Position numbers and translations under genes: made by a program
Notes under the pieces: generated by a model
What the model was told of the DNA's origin: nothing
The model's database searches: none
The model's input: the letters and a program-made list of their open reading frames with translations, nothing else
Assembly: GCA_019120175.1 (NCBI GenBank)
Contig: DWVP01000022.1
Coordinates: 62,001 to 126,000 of the forward strand
Source: Candidatus Corynebacterium faecigallinarum
GTDB taxonomy: Bacteria > Actinomycetota > Actinomycetes > Mycobacteriales > Mycobacteriaceae
DNA length: 64,000 nt
Reading direction: 5' to 3'
In this document: one piece after another, positions 1-8,339 of the stretch
How the letters are laid out: each line of letters starts with the position of its first letter
How positions within the stretch are numbered: the stretch's first letter is position 1

Positions 1-19
1 CGGGCCAGACTAGGGAGAT

Positions 20-748
20 ATGAACGTGCCTACCGCGAATCACTCCACCAACTCCACCGCCCCCGTCAAGGTCCTGGTCGTCGACGACGAAGCCAATATC
101 GCCGACCTGATCAAGGCGCGTCTGGAGTTCCAGGACTTCGAGGTGCGTACCGCCGCCGATGGGGCCTCGGCCCGCGAGATCGCCAAGACGTTCCGTCCCG
201 ACGCCTTCATCCTCGACGTCATGATGCCAGGGATGGACGGCTTCACCCTGCTCGGCAAGCTGCGCGAGGACGGCCATGACGCGCCCGTGCTCTTCCTCAC
301 CGCCAAGGACGGTGTCGACGACCGCATCCACGGGCTGACCATCGGTGCGGACGACTACGTCACCAAGCCTTTTGCGCTGGAGGAGGTCATCACCCGGCTG
401 CGGGTCATCCTGCGCCGCGTCCAGCCGGCGGAGGAAGAGGACACCTCGCTGATCTCCTACGCCGACATCACCCTCAACGACGACATGCACGAGGTCACCA
501 AGGCCGGCAAGGTCGTCGACCTGTCGCCCACCGAGTTCAAGCTGCTGCGCTACCTGCTGATCAACTCGGAGGTCGTCGTCCCGAAGTCGAAGATCCTCGA
601 CGCGGTGTGGGAGTACGACTTCGGTGGCGACGGCAACGTCGTGGAGTCCTACGTCTCCTACCTGCGACGCAAGATCGACACCCAGGAGCCGCGGCTGATC
701 CACACGGTGCGCGGGGTGGGCTACGTCCTGCGGCTGCCGCGTAACTGA
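20..748 (+). CDS. phoR: OmpR-family response regulator, PhoP/PhoR-like
   Basis: A DNA-binding response regulator of 242 aa. The N-terminal receiver (about residues 16-130) has the acidic pair VVDDE, the phospho-acceptor D66 in ILDVMMPG and the conserved lysine in YVTKPF. The C-terminal winged helix (about 145-240) contains LSPTEFKLLRYLL and VVESYVSYLRRKID. The whole protein closely resembles M. tuberculosis PhoP; in C. glutamicum the equivalent phosphate-starvation regulator is named PhoR, hence the symbol. A purine-rich ribosome site (GGGAGA) lies just before the ATG. The stop codon overlaps the kinase start as TGATG, so the two genes are translationally coupled. The presence of pstSCAB and phoU in the same window fits a phosphate role, but the family assignment is firmer than the exact signal. 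Confidence 0.88.
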   Translation: MNVPTANHSTNSTAPVKVLVVDDEANIADLIKARLEFQDFEVRTAADGASAREIAKTFRPDAFILDVMMPGMDGFTLLGKLREDGHDAPVLFLTAKDGVDDRIHGLTIGADDYVTKPFALEEVITRLRVILRRVQPAEEEDTSLISYADITLNDDMHEVTKAGKVVDLSPTEFKLLRYLLINSEVVVPKSKILDAVWEYDFGGDGNVVESYVSYLRRKIDTQEPRLIHTVRGVGYVLRLPRN

Positions 749-2685
749 TGGCGTCCCCGTCCGACGGTAGGGCCTGGAAGATCGGCCGAGAGAAAGCGAG
801 CCGCGAGAAGACCGCCCGGGAGAAGCCATACCCGGGAGTGTTCCTGTCGCACTACCCGCTGCGGGTGTCCCTGGTGCTGGTCATCGCGGTGCTCACCGCC
901 CTCGGGTTGACGGTGTCCGGCACCGTGATCACCGGCATGACCCAACGCTTCCTCACCGACCGGGTGGACGAGAACCTGCTCAGCGCCCGGAGCTGGGCGA
1001 TCAACGCAACGGATTCCAAGTGCGACCGGCAGGACCCGCAGCGCGGCCTCTACGAGCGCCTCACCCAGCAGCAGCCGCCGTCGGACCTGTACTGGCATGT
1101 CGTCGGGGACCCGTGTGCGGAGTTGAGCCCCAACAACATCAACCAGTCGCAGCCGGACGTTTCCGCGTTGGACGAACCGACCAGCCCGGTGACGGTGCCG
1201 GCGACGTCGGAATCGGCGTCGTCGAGCCCCTGGCGTGCCGCGGCGGTGGTCAACGACAACGGTGAGGTGACCATCTTCGCCTTGCCGATGGACGGCGAGA
1301 CCAAGATCATGAACCAGATGACCACCATGCTGGTCACGGTCAGCCTGCTGATCCTCGCGGTGCTCATCGGAGCGTCGATGTTCCTGGTGCGTCGTGCGTT
1401 GCAGCCGCTGTACCAGGTGGAGCAGACCGCCGGACGCATCGCCCGCGGTCACCTGGACCAGCGTGTCCCGAACTGGTCGCCGCGCACCGAGGTCGGTCGG
1501 CTCTCGGTGGCGCTGAACCGGATGCTCGCCCAGATCCAGGGGGCGTTCATCGCGGTGAATGAGTCGGAGAAGCAGGCGCGTGAGGCCGAGTCGTCGATGC
1601 GACGCTTCATCGGGGACGCGTCCCACGAGCTGCGCACCCCGCTGACCAGCGTGCGAGGCTATGCCGACCTGTACCGTTCCGGCGCCACCGATGACCCGGA
1701 CATGGTCATGGACCGGATCGCCGATGAGGCAGGACGCATGAGCCTGCTCGTCGAGGACCTGCTGACTCTGGTGCGTATGGACGAGGGGCGTCCGATGCGC
1801 GAGGACCCGGTGGACCTGCTGGAGCTGTCGCTGGCCGCGGCGGAGAACGCCCGCGCCGGGTTCCCGGGCCGGGTCGTGCGGGTGCACAACGACACCCGGT
1901 CGGTGCCGGTGACCATGGGTGACAGTGCCCGACTGCACCAGGTCGTGGGCAATCTGGTGACCAATGCGCTTCGCCACGCCGGTGACGACGCCACGGTGGA
2001 CATCCGGCTGAGCCGGGTCAGCGGTGCTGGCACTGGTGACGGTGCTGCTGAGGGTGCTGGATCGGACGGTACGGGTTCGGACGGTGCCGGTGGCGGTGCT
2101 GGTGCCGACATGATCGCACTGGATGTCAGCGACGACGGTGACGGCATCTCACCGGAGGATGTGCCGCACCTGTTCGAGCGGTTCTACCGCGCGGATGTCT
2201 CGCGTTCCCGGGCATTGGGCGGCTCGGGACTGGGCCTGTCGATCGTGCAGCGACTGATCGAGCGTCACCACGGCACGATCACCGTGGAGAGTGAGCTGGG
2301 CAAGGGGACCACCTTCCACATCCTGCTTCCGCCCTGGCCGGACGAGGGACTCGATGATGACCTCGACGATGATCTCGGTGGCGACCTCGACGACGACCTT
2401 GACGGCGACCTCGACAGTGATCCGGATGGCGACCTCACCGAGGATTACGGAGGTCAGGACGTCGACGAGACCCCTGAGTCAGACTCCGCAAATTCCGGGT
2501 CGGCCTCCGCAGACATCGCTGGTGAATACCCAGCGGACACTGAGGGCACCGACTCCGACTCGTCCTCCCCATCCTCAGCGCAGGAGTCTCCTTCCGCACC
2601 GAAGCACTCGACACCGAAGCATTCGGCGCCGGGGGACAAGCAGCCCTGGTCGGACCGCCGTAACCCCAACACCTGGGGGCGTTGA
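748..2685 (+). CDS. phoS: Membrane sensor histidine kinase, partner of the PhoR-like regulator
   Basis: A 645-aa transmembrane histidine kinase. A first membrane segment lies near residues 30-55, followed by an extracytoplasmic sensor region, a second segment near 190-212, then HAMP (RRALQPLYQVEQTAGRIA). The dimerisation/phospho-acceptor domain has H293 in DASHELRTPLTSVRGY, and the ATPase domain has an N box (GNLVTNALRHAG), DDGDGI, FERFYR and GSGLGLSIV. Two oddities: a Gly/Ala/Ser/Asp-rich insert of about 30 residues between the N box and the G1 box, and an acidic low-complexity C-terminal tail of over 100 residues built partly on DLDDDLDGD-type repeats. It shares one nucleotide with the upstream regulator gene. 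The PhoS name follows C. glutamicum usage. Confidence 0.86.
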   Translation: MASPSDGRAWKIGREKASREKTAREKPYPGVFLSHYPLRVSLVLVIAVLTALGLTVSGTVITGMTQRFLTDRVDENLLSARSWAINATDSKCDRQDPQRGLYERLTQQQPPSDLYWHVVGDPCAELSPNNINQSQPDVSALDEPTSPVTVPATSESASSSPWRAAAVVNDNGEVTIFALPMDGETKIMNQMTTMLVTVSLLILAVLIGASMFLVRRALQPLYQVEQTAGRIARGHLDQRVPNWSPRTEVGRLSVALNRMLAQIQGAFIAVNESEKQAREAESSMRRFIGDASHELRTPLTSVRGYADLYRSGATDDPDMVMDRIADEAGRMSLLVEDLLTLVRMDEGRPMREDPVDLLELSLAAAENARAGFPGRVVRVHNDTRSVPVTMGDSARLHQVVGNLVTNALRHAGDDATVDIRLSRVSGAGTGDGAAEGAGSDGTGSDGAGGGAGADMIALDVSDDGDGISPEDVPHLFERFYRADVSRSRALGGSGLGLSIVQRLIERHHGTITVESELGKGTTFHILLPPWPDEGLDDDLDDDLGGDLDDDLDGDLDSDPDGDLTEDYGGQDVDETPESDSANSGSASADIAGEYPADTEGTDSDSSSPSSAQESPSAPKHSTPKHSAPGDKQPWSDRRNPNTWGR

Positions 2686-2782
2686 GTCTCCGGCCCGGGT
2701 TCCACGTAGGACTCAGCCCGGCCCCGCTTCGCCCCGCTCTCGCACTCGCCTCTGACCCGACCCCGCACTGACCCGATCCTCG

Positions 2783-2853
2783 ATGTCAGATAGGTGGGAC
2801 TATCTGCTGCTCTCAGGGCCTGAGAACGGCAAATGATCCCACCTTTCCGACAT
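2783..2853. repeat. Palindromic repeat family 1, copy A (convergent junction)
   Basis: An inverted repeat of 71 bp. The left arm begins ATGTCAGATAGGTGGGA and the right arm, read in reverse complement, begins ATGTCGGAAAGGTGGGA, with about 30 nt between them. It matches copies at 17489-17560 and 18766-18836. It sits between the 3' ends of phoS and the minus-strand lipase gene. No poly-T tract follows either arm, so it is not a textbook terminator, though bidirectional termination is possible. Confidence 0.8.
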
Positions 2854-2885
2854 GCCGGGTCCAGCAACGCAGGGGTGGGGATAGG

Positions 2886-3800
2886 TCAGCCGGTCACTCC
2901 GGAGCCAACCGCAGCACGGACACCGGTGCGCTGGTCGACGGGCGGGGCGGCCAGAGCGTCCACCACCAACTGGCCCACGACCGGGCGGTGCGGCATGACA
3001 GCGTGGCCGAACTGGGCGTCCGGGAAGTGGTCCTGTACCTCGACGACGCGGGTCGGGCCTTGGTGGGCGGGCACACCGGACAGTTCATCGAAGGCGGTGA
3101 AGGCCACCGCCCGGTCGGCCGGCACGATCCGGTCGAAGCGGGTGATGATCTGGGTGACCGGCACACGTGATGTCGCGGTGTGTGGCAGCACCTCGGCCAG
3201 TGCCTCGGAACCGACGAGCTGGTCGGCGAAGGCAGGGCAGAGTGCCCGGTCGATGCTGCGCAGCAGCGGGGACTCCGGCGGACGGAACCACGGGCGGGCC
3301 ACCCCGCGGAAATCCGCGGCCAGGCCGACGACGTGGTCGATCCGGGGTGCTGACGCCGCCTCGTTGAGGATGCCGGACGCCGCCAGCGACAGCAGCCCGC
3401 CCTGGGAGTGTCCGACCAGGTCGATGCTGCCGTAGCGGTCGGTCAGGATGGTCAGCTGGGCGATGATCTCCTCCAGCGACCAGCGGATGTCGGTCGTTCC
3501 GCGGTGGCCGTAGGAGACTGAGAGGACCGGGCGTCCGGACGTCTTGATGACCGGGGCGGACTCCTCGAAATTGGCCCGGCTACCGGCGGTGCCGTGGACC
3601 AGCACGATCGGGGCGTGGTCGGACGTGCCGGACGCGCCGGACGAGGCGGGCGCAACGGACGTTCCGGGTACGTCGGACGCTCCGGCGACGCCGTAGCGTC
3701 CGGCGGTGTCGGTGATCTCCGAGTCCGCCCACGGGGCCGAGGGCGCCTGGAGTCTGCTCAGCACTCGACTGAGGATGGGCGGTTGGGATGATTGGTACAT
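2886..3800 (-). CDS. Alpha/beta-hydrolase, lipase-like
   Basis: A 304-aa alpha/beta-hydrolase. The oxyanion-type motif VLVHGTAGSRANF is near residue 68 and the nucleophile elbow GHSQGG places the catalytic serine at S132. An acidic residue near RFDRIVP and a histidine near FGHAVMPHR are candidates for the rest of the triad. The first 60 residues are Ala/Ser/Gly-rich and not clearly a signal peptide. The gene starts 33 bp after the stop of the FtsX-like permease on the same strand, so it may be cotranscribed. A CATACT hexamer 6 nt before the ATG could give it its own leaderless transcript. The substrate is unknown; esters or triacylglycerols are typical for relatives. Confidence 0.75.
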   Translation of the reverse strand: MYQSSQPPILSRVLSRLQAPSAPWADSEITDTAGRYGVAGASDVPGTSVAPASSGASGTSDHAPIVLVHGTAGSRANFEESAPVIKTSGRPVLSVSYGHRGTTDIRWSLEEIIAQLTILTDRYGSIDLVGHSQGGLLSLAASGILNEAASAPRIDHVVGLAADFRGVARPWFRPPESPLLRSIDRALCPAFADQLVGSEALAEVLPHTATSRVPVTQIITRFDRIVPADRAVAFTAFDELSGVPAHQGPTRVVEVQDHFPDAQFGHAVMPHRPVVGQLVVDALAAPPVDQRTGVRAAVGSGVTG

Positions 3801-3833
3801 CCCATGAGTATGGCACGGCTGGGCGAGAAACTC

Positions 3834-6563
3834 CTAGTCCCGCCGTCGGGCGACCTGGTCGTCCCGCGATGTCGCCGCCCCGATTGCCTGCCCGGCCAAC
3901 CACGCCAGCACCGGACCGATCAGCACGGTCAGCCCGACCCCGGTCCACTGCCGGGCAGTCAGGAAGCCCGGCAGATCACCGGTCAGCCACAACAGGGCAG
4001 CAGGAAGTAGGCCGGTGAGCACGCCGGCCAGCGTCCCGACCGCCGCCACGCTGACCGCCTGGGTGGCGGAGAAGCGACGCAGCGTTCCGGGCGGCGCACC
4101 TATCGCCGTGATCGTCGCCATGTCGCGGCGCGACTCGTTGGCGGCCAACAGCACGACGAGCAGCACCGTGCCCAGGGTCAGCAACCAGCTCAGGACGATC
4201 GGGGTGGCGGTGAATGCCGCGCGTGCACCGTCGACCCCGGGGGTCTCCACGTCAACGAAGTCGTGGTCCACCGGCCAGGTGCCGGAGCTGACCAGCATGG
4301 CCTGCAGTGTCGAGACATCGTGCTCCAGCAGTAGCACGGTGGACTCGTAGGTGACCTCCAGGTCCAGAGACTCCGCGGTGGCTGGGGAGATGGAGATGAA
4401 CGGGGATCCCAACGCACCGGCGACGGACTCGATGGCCACCGCCGGGACCTTCAGGCTGTCCATCACCTCCGGGTCCCGGATGGTGGTGTCATGGACGGAG
4501 TCCGGGCTGGAGTCCTCCGCCCACGCCGACGAGGACGCCTCGACGGAAGCCGTTCCCAGCAGGTCGATGCTGACATACCCGTCGGTGATGAGGTCCGGGT
4601 CGCCGACCACGGCCTTGCCATCGGCCAGGGCCTGTTCGGCGCGGTTGACATCGTTGGTGGGGATGCGGTTGAAGGCAGCGAAGGCTGACCCATCGTGCAC
4701 CGCGACGTCCTGCTGCAGGGACAGCCCGTGGGTGTAGGGGCCGAAGTTGTCCCAGTCCGGGTAGTAGTAGGCGTCCGGGTTTCGGTAGCCGTCAGGACGC
4801 TGGGCCGACGGGTACATCTGCTCGCCGTTGCGTTCCGCGCCGGTGACCGAGGAGACCGCGGTCTTCTCGCGGGCGTCAAGCTTGTCGGCGACGGTGTCGA
4901 TGTCGGCGGCGTAGGTCGTCTCGTCCCCGCCGACGCTGCCGGTGACGATCGCAACGTCCTTGCCGAACTGGGTGGGTTCCGGGTCGCCGATCGGCACCGA
5001 GATCATCAACGCGGCCAGGAAAGTCACCCCGGAAACCGCGGCGACGGCGGGGATGGTCCGGTGGTGGTTGCGTTGGCCGTCACGGACGGCCAGGCGGGCG
5101 GTGGTGGGCAGCCGACCGCCGATCCGGGACATCGCCCAGACCAACAGACTGCCGCTTGCGATCAGACCGATGCCCAGCAGTGCGACGCCGAGCACCAGGA
5201 AGTCATATTTGATCAGGCAGCAGAACGCGCCGAGAACCAGGAAGGGGATGCCGGTCAGCATCCTCTTGCGGAAGCCGGTCATGCGTTCACTGCCTCCGTC
5301 AGCCAGCGCCTGCACCGGGTCCTCGCGTCCGGCGCGGATCGCCGGGATCAGGGCGGAGGTCGCGCCGCAGACCAGGGTGACCAGGACGACCGGGATCGCG
5401 ATGTCCCAGGCCCAGGTGAACTCGCCCCGGGTGATGATGCTGTTGAGGGCGGCGCCGACGCCGACCGAGCCGAGCAGCCCGAGTGCCGCGCCAGCGACGG
5501 AGACCAGCACGCCCTGGGCCAGCATGATTCGACGCAGGTCGGACGGTGCGGCACCGCCGGCACTGAGCAGTCCCATCGCATGGCGCAGGCGCCGGGCGGC
5601 GACGGCGAAGACCGGGGAGATCACTGCGGAGATCAGCAGGATCATCAGCACCGCGACGCTGACCACAGTGAGTATCATCTCGGCGTTGTCGGACAGCTCT
5701 CCGTCCAGGCTCGTCCAGCGGCCATAGTCGATCGTCTGGTGGGAGCGTTCGACAGGCCCCTGGGGCCAGGCCTCGTAGCCGTCGGCGTGCAACTCCGATA
5801 TCGACCCGGAGAGCGCCTGGTGGATGTCCTGGCTGATGTCCGGGTCGGCCGGGTAGTACCACTGGATGCTGCCGGTGATGTCGTCGGACGCTACGTCGGC
5901 GGCGTTGGCGGCCGAGGTTCCCCAGGCGCGGGTCACCGTGGCGGTCAGCTCGGCACCATCGACGGTGACGGTGTCGCCGGTGGAGACGTCGAGCAGGTAG
6001 GCGTCCTGCTTCGAGAGGAAGATCTCACCGGCGGGAACGATCGGATCGCCACCGTCAGCGGGGTCGGTCACGCTCATGACGCTGATCTCGCCGGACCGGT
6101 CGCCGTGGGAGGCCTCGCCGGTGTGGAACAGGCCGGGGGACAAGGCGTCCGTCTGGTCGCCGAGGATGTCACGCAGGACCGTTCCGGTCGTGTCGAGCCA
6201 CTCGGAGGCGTCCCGCTCGTAGCGGGTGTCGTCGACTGCACCGTCCTCGAAGGAGGCGTCCTCGGGGGAGGCGACGTGGAAATTGACGTAGCCGGCGTTG
6301 TCCAAGGGCGCGTTGGCCTGGCCTTTGTCGTAGCTCTCGACCATGGAGAAGAATCCGACGGTCAGAGCCACCGGCAGGGCGAAGATCAGTACACCGACGA
6401 GGGTGCGGATCTTGTGGCGGCTCAGGTCGCGACGGGCCAGGCGCATCGCCACCTGCGCGCGGCGCAGTCTGGCGGTGAGGGATGATGTTCGGGCGCTGGA
6501 TCGGGCGCTGGATCGGGAGTTTGACTGCGGAGTTGGTTCGGGTGTCGATGTCACGGGGCTCAC
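3834..6563 (-). CDS. ABC transporter permease, FtsX/MacB type
   Basis: A 909-aa membrane protein. A transmembrane segment near residues 55-77 is followed by a large extracytoplasmic region, then a first FtsX core of about three helices (roughly residues 295-410), further helices around 435-480, a second large extracytoplasmic region, and a second FtsX core at the C-terminus (about 785-895). This two-core layout is typical of actinobacterial lipid/peptide export permeases such as the SalY/MacB group. The GTG start overlaps the ATPase stop as GTGA, so it pairs with the ATPase just upstream. It is probably controlled by the PadR protein that heads the cluster. The transported substrate is unknown. 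Confidence 0.85.
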   Translation of the reverse strand: MSPVTSTPEPTPQSNSRSSARSSARTSSLTARLRRAQVAMRLARRDLSRHKIRTLVGVLIFALPVALTVGFFSMVESYDKGQANAPLDNAGYVNFHVASPEDASFEDGAVDDTRYERDASEWLDTTGTVLRDILGDQTDALSPGLFHTGEASHGDRSGEISVMSVTDPADGGDPIVPAGEIFLSKQDAYLLDVSTGDTVTVDGAELTATVTRAWGTSAANAADVASDDITGSIQWYYPADPDISQDIHQALSGSISELHADGYEAWPQGPVERSHQTIDYGRWTSLDGELSDNAEMILTVVSVAVLMILLISAVISPVFAVAARRLRHAMGLLSAGGAAPSDLRRIMLAQGVLVSVAGAALGLLGSVGVGAALNSIITRGEFTWAWDIAIPVVLVTLVCGATSALIPAIRAGREDPVQALADGGSERMTGFRKRMLTGIPFLVLGAFCCLIKYDFLVLGVALLGIGLIASGSLLVWAMSRIGGRLPTTARLAVRDGQRNHHRTIPAVAAVSGVTFLAALMISVPIGDPEPTQFGKDVAIVTGSVGGDETTYAADIDTVADKLDAREKTAVSSVTGAERNGEQMYPSAQRPDGYRNPDAYYYPDWDNFGPYTHGLSLQQDVAVHDGSAFAAFNRIPTNDVNRAEQALADGKAVVGDPDLITDGYVSIDLLGTASVEASSSAWAEDSSPDSVHDTTIRDPEVMDSLKVPAVAIESVAGALGSPFISISPATAESLDLEVTYESTVLLLEHDVSTLQAMLVSSGTWPVDHDFVDVETPGVDGARAAFTATPIVLSWLLTLGTVLLVVLLAANESRRDMATITAIGAPPGTLRRFSATQAVSVAAVGTLAGVLTGLLPAALLWLTGDLPGFLTARQWTGVGLTVLIGPVLAWLAGQAIGAATSRDDQVARRRD

Positions 6564-7297
6564 TTCACGGCCTTCCCGTCCCGCAGGTGCACGGTGCGGT
6601 CGGCCCAGGCGGCGAACCGGGGCTCGTGGGTGACCAGCAGGCCGGCGGCACCCTGGTCCACGCGGGAGCGGATCAGTGCCATCACCGACTCAGCGGTCAC
6701 CGAGTCGAGGGCACCGGTGGGTTCGTCGGCGAGGATGAGGTGGCGGTCGCCGACCAGGGCGCGGGCCACGGCGACGCGCTGCTGCTGGCCGCCGGAGATC
6801 TCGGAGGGGAACCGGTCGGCGATGGACGCCAGGTCGATCTCCTCGAGGGAGGCCAGGGCGGTGGCGCGGGCGTCCTGCCGCGAGGTGCCGTTGAGCTCCA
6901 GCGACAGGGAGATGTTCTCGGCGACGGTGAGGGTGGGGATCAGGTTGTAGTGCTGGAAGACATAGCCGACGTGGGTGCGGCGCACCTCGGCACGGGCCTT
7001 GGGGGTGAGGTGGGAGACATCCACCCCGCCGATCAGGACGCGCCCGTCGCTGGCGGTGTCGAGTGTGCCGGCGACGTTGAGCAGGGTGGACTTGCCGGAG
7101 CCGGACGGTCCCATCACCGCGACGAGTTCACCGGGCTCCACGGTCAGGGTGACGCGGTCGAGGGCGGTGACCACGGTCGGGCCGTCCTCATGGAAGCGGC
7201 TGACCTGTTCAAGGTGCAGGGCTGCGGCTTCGGTGGACTGTTCGGTGCCGGCCAGTCGCTGCGGGGAGAGAGGGGAGGAGGAGTTCGGGCGGCTCAT
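6560..7297 (-). CDS. ABC transporter ATPase, MacB/LolD type
   Basis: A 245-aa nucleotide-binding subunit. It shows Walker A GPSGSGKST, the Q-loop region YVFQHYNLIP, the signature SGGQQQRVAVARAL, Walker B LILADEPTGALDS and the switch histidine in LLVTHEPRFA. The start is taken at the ATG of MSRPNSS because it overlaps the stop of the PadR gene as ATGA; a longer reading to 7408 would lie inside padR. It energises the FtsX-type permease encoded directly downstream, with a 4-nt overlap. Confidence 0.88.
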   Translation of the reverse strand: MSRPNSSSPLSPQRLAGTEQSTEAAALHLEQVSRFHEDGPTVVTALDRVTLTVEPGELVAVMGPSGSGKSTLLNVAGTLDTASDGRVLIGGVDVSHLTPKARAEVRRTHVGYVFQHYNLIPTLTVAENISLSLELNGTSRQDARATALASLEEIDLASIADRFPSEISGGQQQRVAVARALVGDRHLILADEPTGALDSVTAESVMALIRSRVDQGAAGLLVTHEPRFAAWADRTVHLRDGKAVK

Positions 7298-7938
7298 GAG
7301 GGCTCCTGGGTCGGGTCGGTGGGGTTCGAGGTGACGGGGGAGTCGGTCGTGGAGGGGGAGGGCGCTGTCGGTGGTGCGGCGGGGAACTGTTCGATCTGGT
7401 CGAGCCACCGGATCTGGGATTCCAGGTCGAAGATGCGTCGCTCCAGTTGCAGCCGGTCGGCAGCGGTGCTCGGCGGGATCTGGGCCTTGCGGATGGTCAG
7501 CTCGCGCAGTTCACCGAGGACGGCGAGGCGTTGCTCGTGGAGGACGTCAGTGAAGCTCAGCCCAGCTGGCAGGGAGCCGGGTGTGGTAGCTGCGGCCATG
7601 GCGGTCTTGATGACCAGATCGTCGCGGTCATTCGGTGGGGGGAGGATGGGTTCCCGCCACCAGTGGTTGAGTTCGGCCAGGCCGTCGGCGGTGGGGACGA
7701 AGACCTCGGTGTGGCGGCCTGGCTGGCGGCCGGACGGTCCGGAGCCGGGGGCGGTGCCGCTGCTGTCGGTGGTGATCTCCACGAGTCCGTCGCGGAGGAG
7801 ACGTTGGACGGTCTGGTACACCTGCCCCACATTCACCGGCCAGGTGTCGTGGGTGCGCTGTTCAAAGGTGCTCTTGAGTTGGCCGACGCTGGCCGGTTGC
7901 TCGGCCAGCAGGCTGAGGAGGGCGAACTTGATGGACAT
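7294..7938 (-). CDS. PadR-family transcriptional regulator
   Basis: A 214-aa regulator. The N-terminal winged helix (about residues 1-85) reads ALLSLLAEQPASVGQLKSTF then VNVGQVYQTVQRLLRDGLV, the usual PadR pattern. A helical C-terminal dimerisation domain follows (about 105-185), and the protein ends in a Pro/Thr/Ser-rich tail. It is the first gene of a minus-strand unit with the ABC ATPase and permease, a common arrangement in which PadR represses an exporter and is released by the exported compound. Three operator-like repeats lie at 8020-8054 upstream of its start. Confidence 0.85.
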   Translation of the reverse strand: MSIKFALLSLLAEQPASVGQLKSTFEQRTHDTWPVNVGQVYQTVQRLLRDGLVEITTDSSGTAPGSGPSGRQPGRHTEVFVPTADGLAELNHWWREPILPPPNDRDDLVIKTAMAAATTPGSLPAGLSFTDVLHEQRLAVLGELRELTIRKAQIPPSTAADRLQLERRIFDLESQIRWLDQIEQFPAAPPTAPSPSTTDSPVTSNPTDPTQEPS

Positions 7939-8019
7939 GGGCTACCGGGGTTTCCGTTCGTTTCCGGGTGACTTCGGTTCAGTGGTGTCACCCGGCTGTC
8001 AGTAGGTCTCGCGGTCGAC

Positions 8020-8054
8020 TTACCGGGTAAGTTACCCGGTAACTTACTCGGTAA
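8020..8054. promoter_or_regulatory. Triple 11-bp palindromic operator-like array upstream of padR
   Basis: Three near-palindromic 11-mers, TTACCGGGTAA, TTACCCGGTAA and TTACTCGGTAA, follow one another at an exact 12-bp period. They lie 82-116 bp upstream of the PadR start. The symmetric sequence and placement suggest the autoregulatory operator of the PadR protein and so the control point of the exporter genes. Confidence 0.65.
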
Positions 8055-8141
8055 GCAGTAGGGCTGCAAGTGACTGGCGACGATCCGATTCGCCGGGCGA
8101 GCTCCGGGAAGACGGCGGGTACCGGGATGCTGGGCCTTGGG

Positions 8142-8222
8142 GCGCTAAGGCGCTAAGACGCTAAGTGTCCCCATTTCGGTCATCTCACTACACGTGGAAC
8201 GACCGAAATAGGGACACTTAGC
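8142..8222. repeat. Palindromic element with 22-bp arms (family 2) preceded by tandem GCGCTAAG octamers
   Basis: The left arm 8160-8181 and right arm 8201-8222 (core CTAAGTGTCCCYATTTCGGTC) are complementary except for one position and enclose a 19-nt loop. Just upstream, the octamer GCGCTAAG occurs at 8142 and 8150 and as ACGCTAAG at 8158, leading directly into the left arm. The element lies between the 3' end of the second lipase gene and the padR control region. Size and shape resemble the family 1 repeats, but the sequence is unrelated. Confidence 0.7.
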
Positions 8223-8277
8223 GATACCGGAGCTGAAACTCCCGCTCCCAGGTGGCAGGAAAGGGGCAGAACCACCC

Positions 8278-8332
8278 GGGGGCGGGAGTGGGAGTCCGAG
8301 GGGCTGCGGGAGGAGGGGGGGAGTGGGCGAGG
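8278..8332 (+). other. G-rich intergenic tract with G-quadruplex potential
   Basis: Between the family 2 palindrome and the end of the second lipase gene, the plus strand carries repeated G runs of 3-7 bases separated by short spacers. The tract is immediately 3' of the minus-strand lipase gene. No gene is visible in 7939-8339 beyond this, the palindrome and the padR operators. Confidence 0.45.
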
Positions 8333-8339
8333 GGTGACC

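Noticed and set aside
3785..3803. Hairpin GGGATG/CATCCC over the first lipase start codon as an RNA switch
   Set aside because: Only 6 bp of stem; such stems are frequent by chance in this GC-rich sequence.
4695..6485. Long plus-strand open frame opposite the FtsX-like permease
   Set aside because: It is a GC-bias shadow: composition is Gly/Asp/Val/Arg-rich without motifs, and the opposite strand encodes a well-formed permease.
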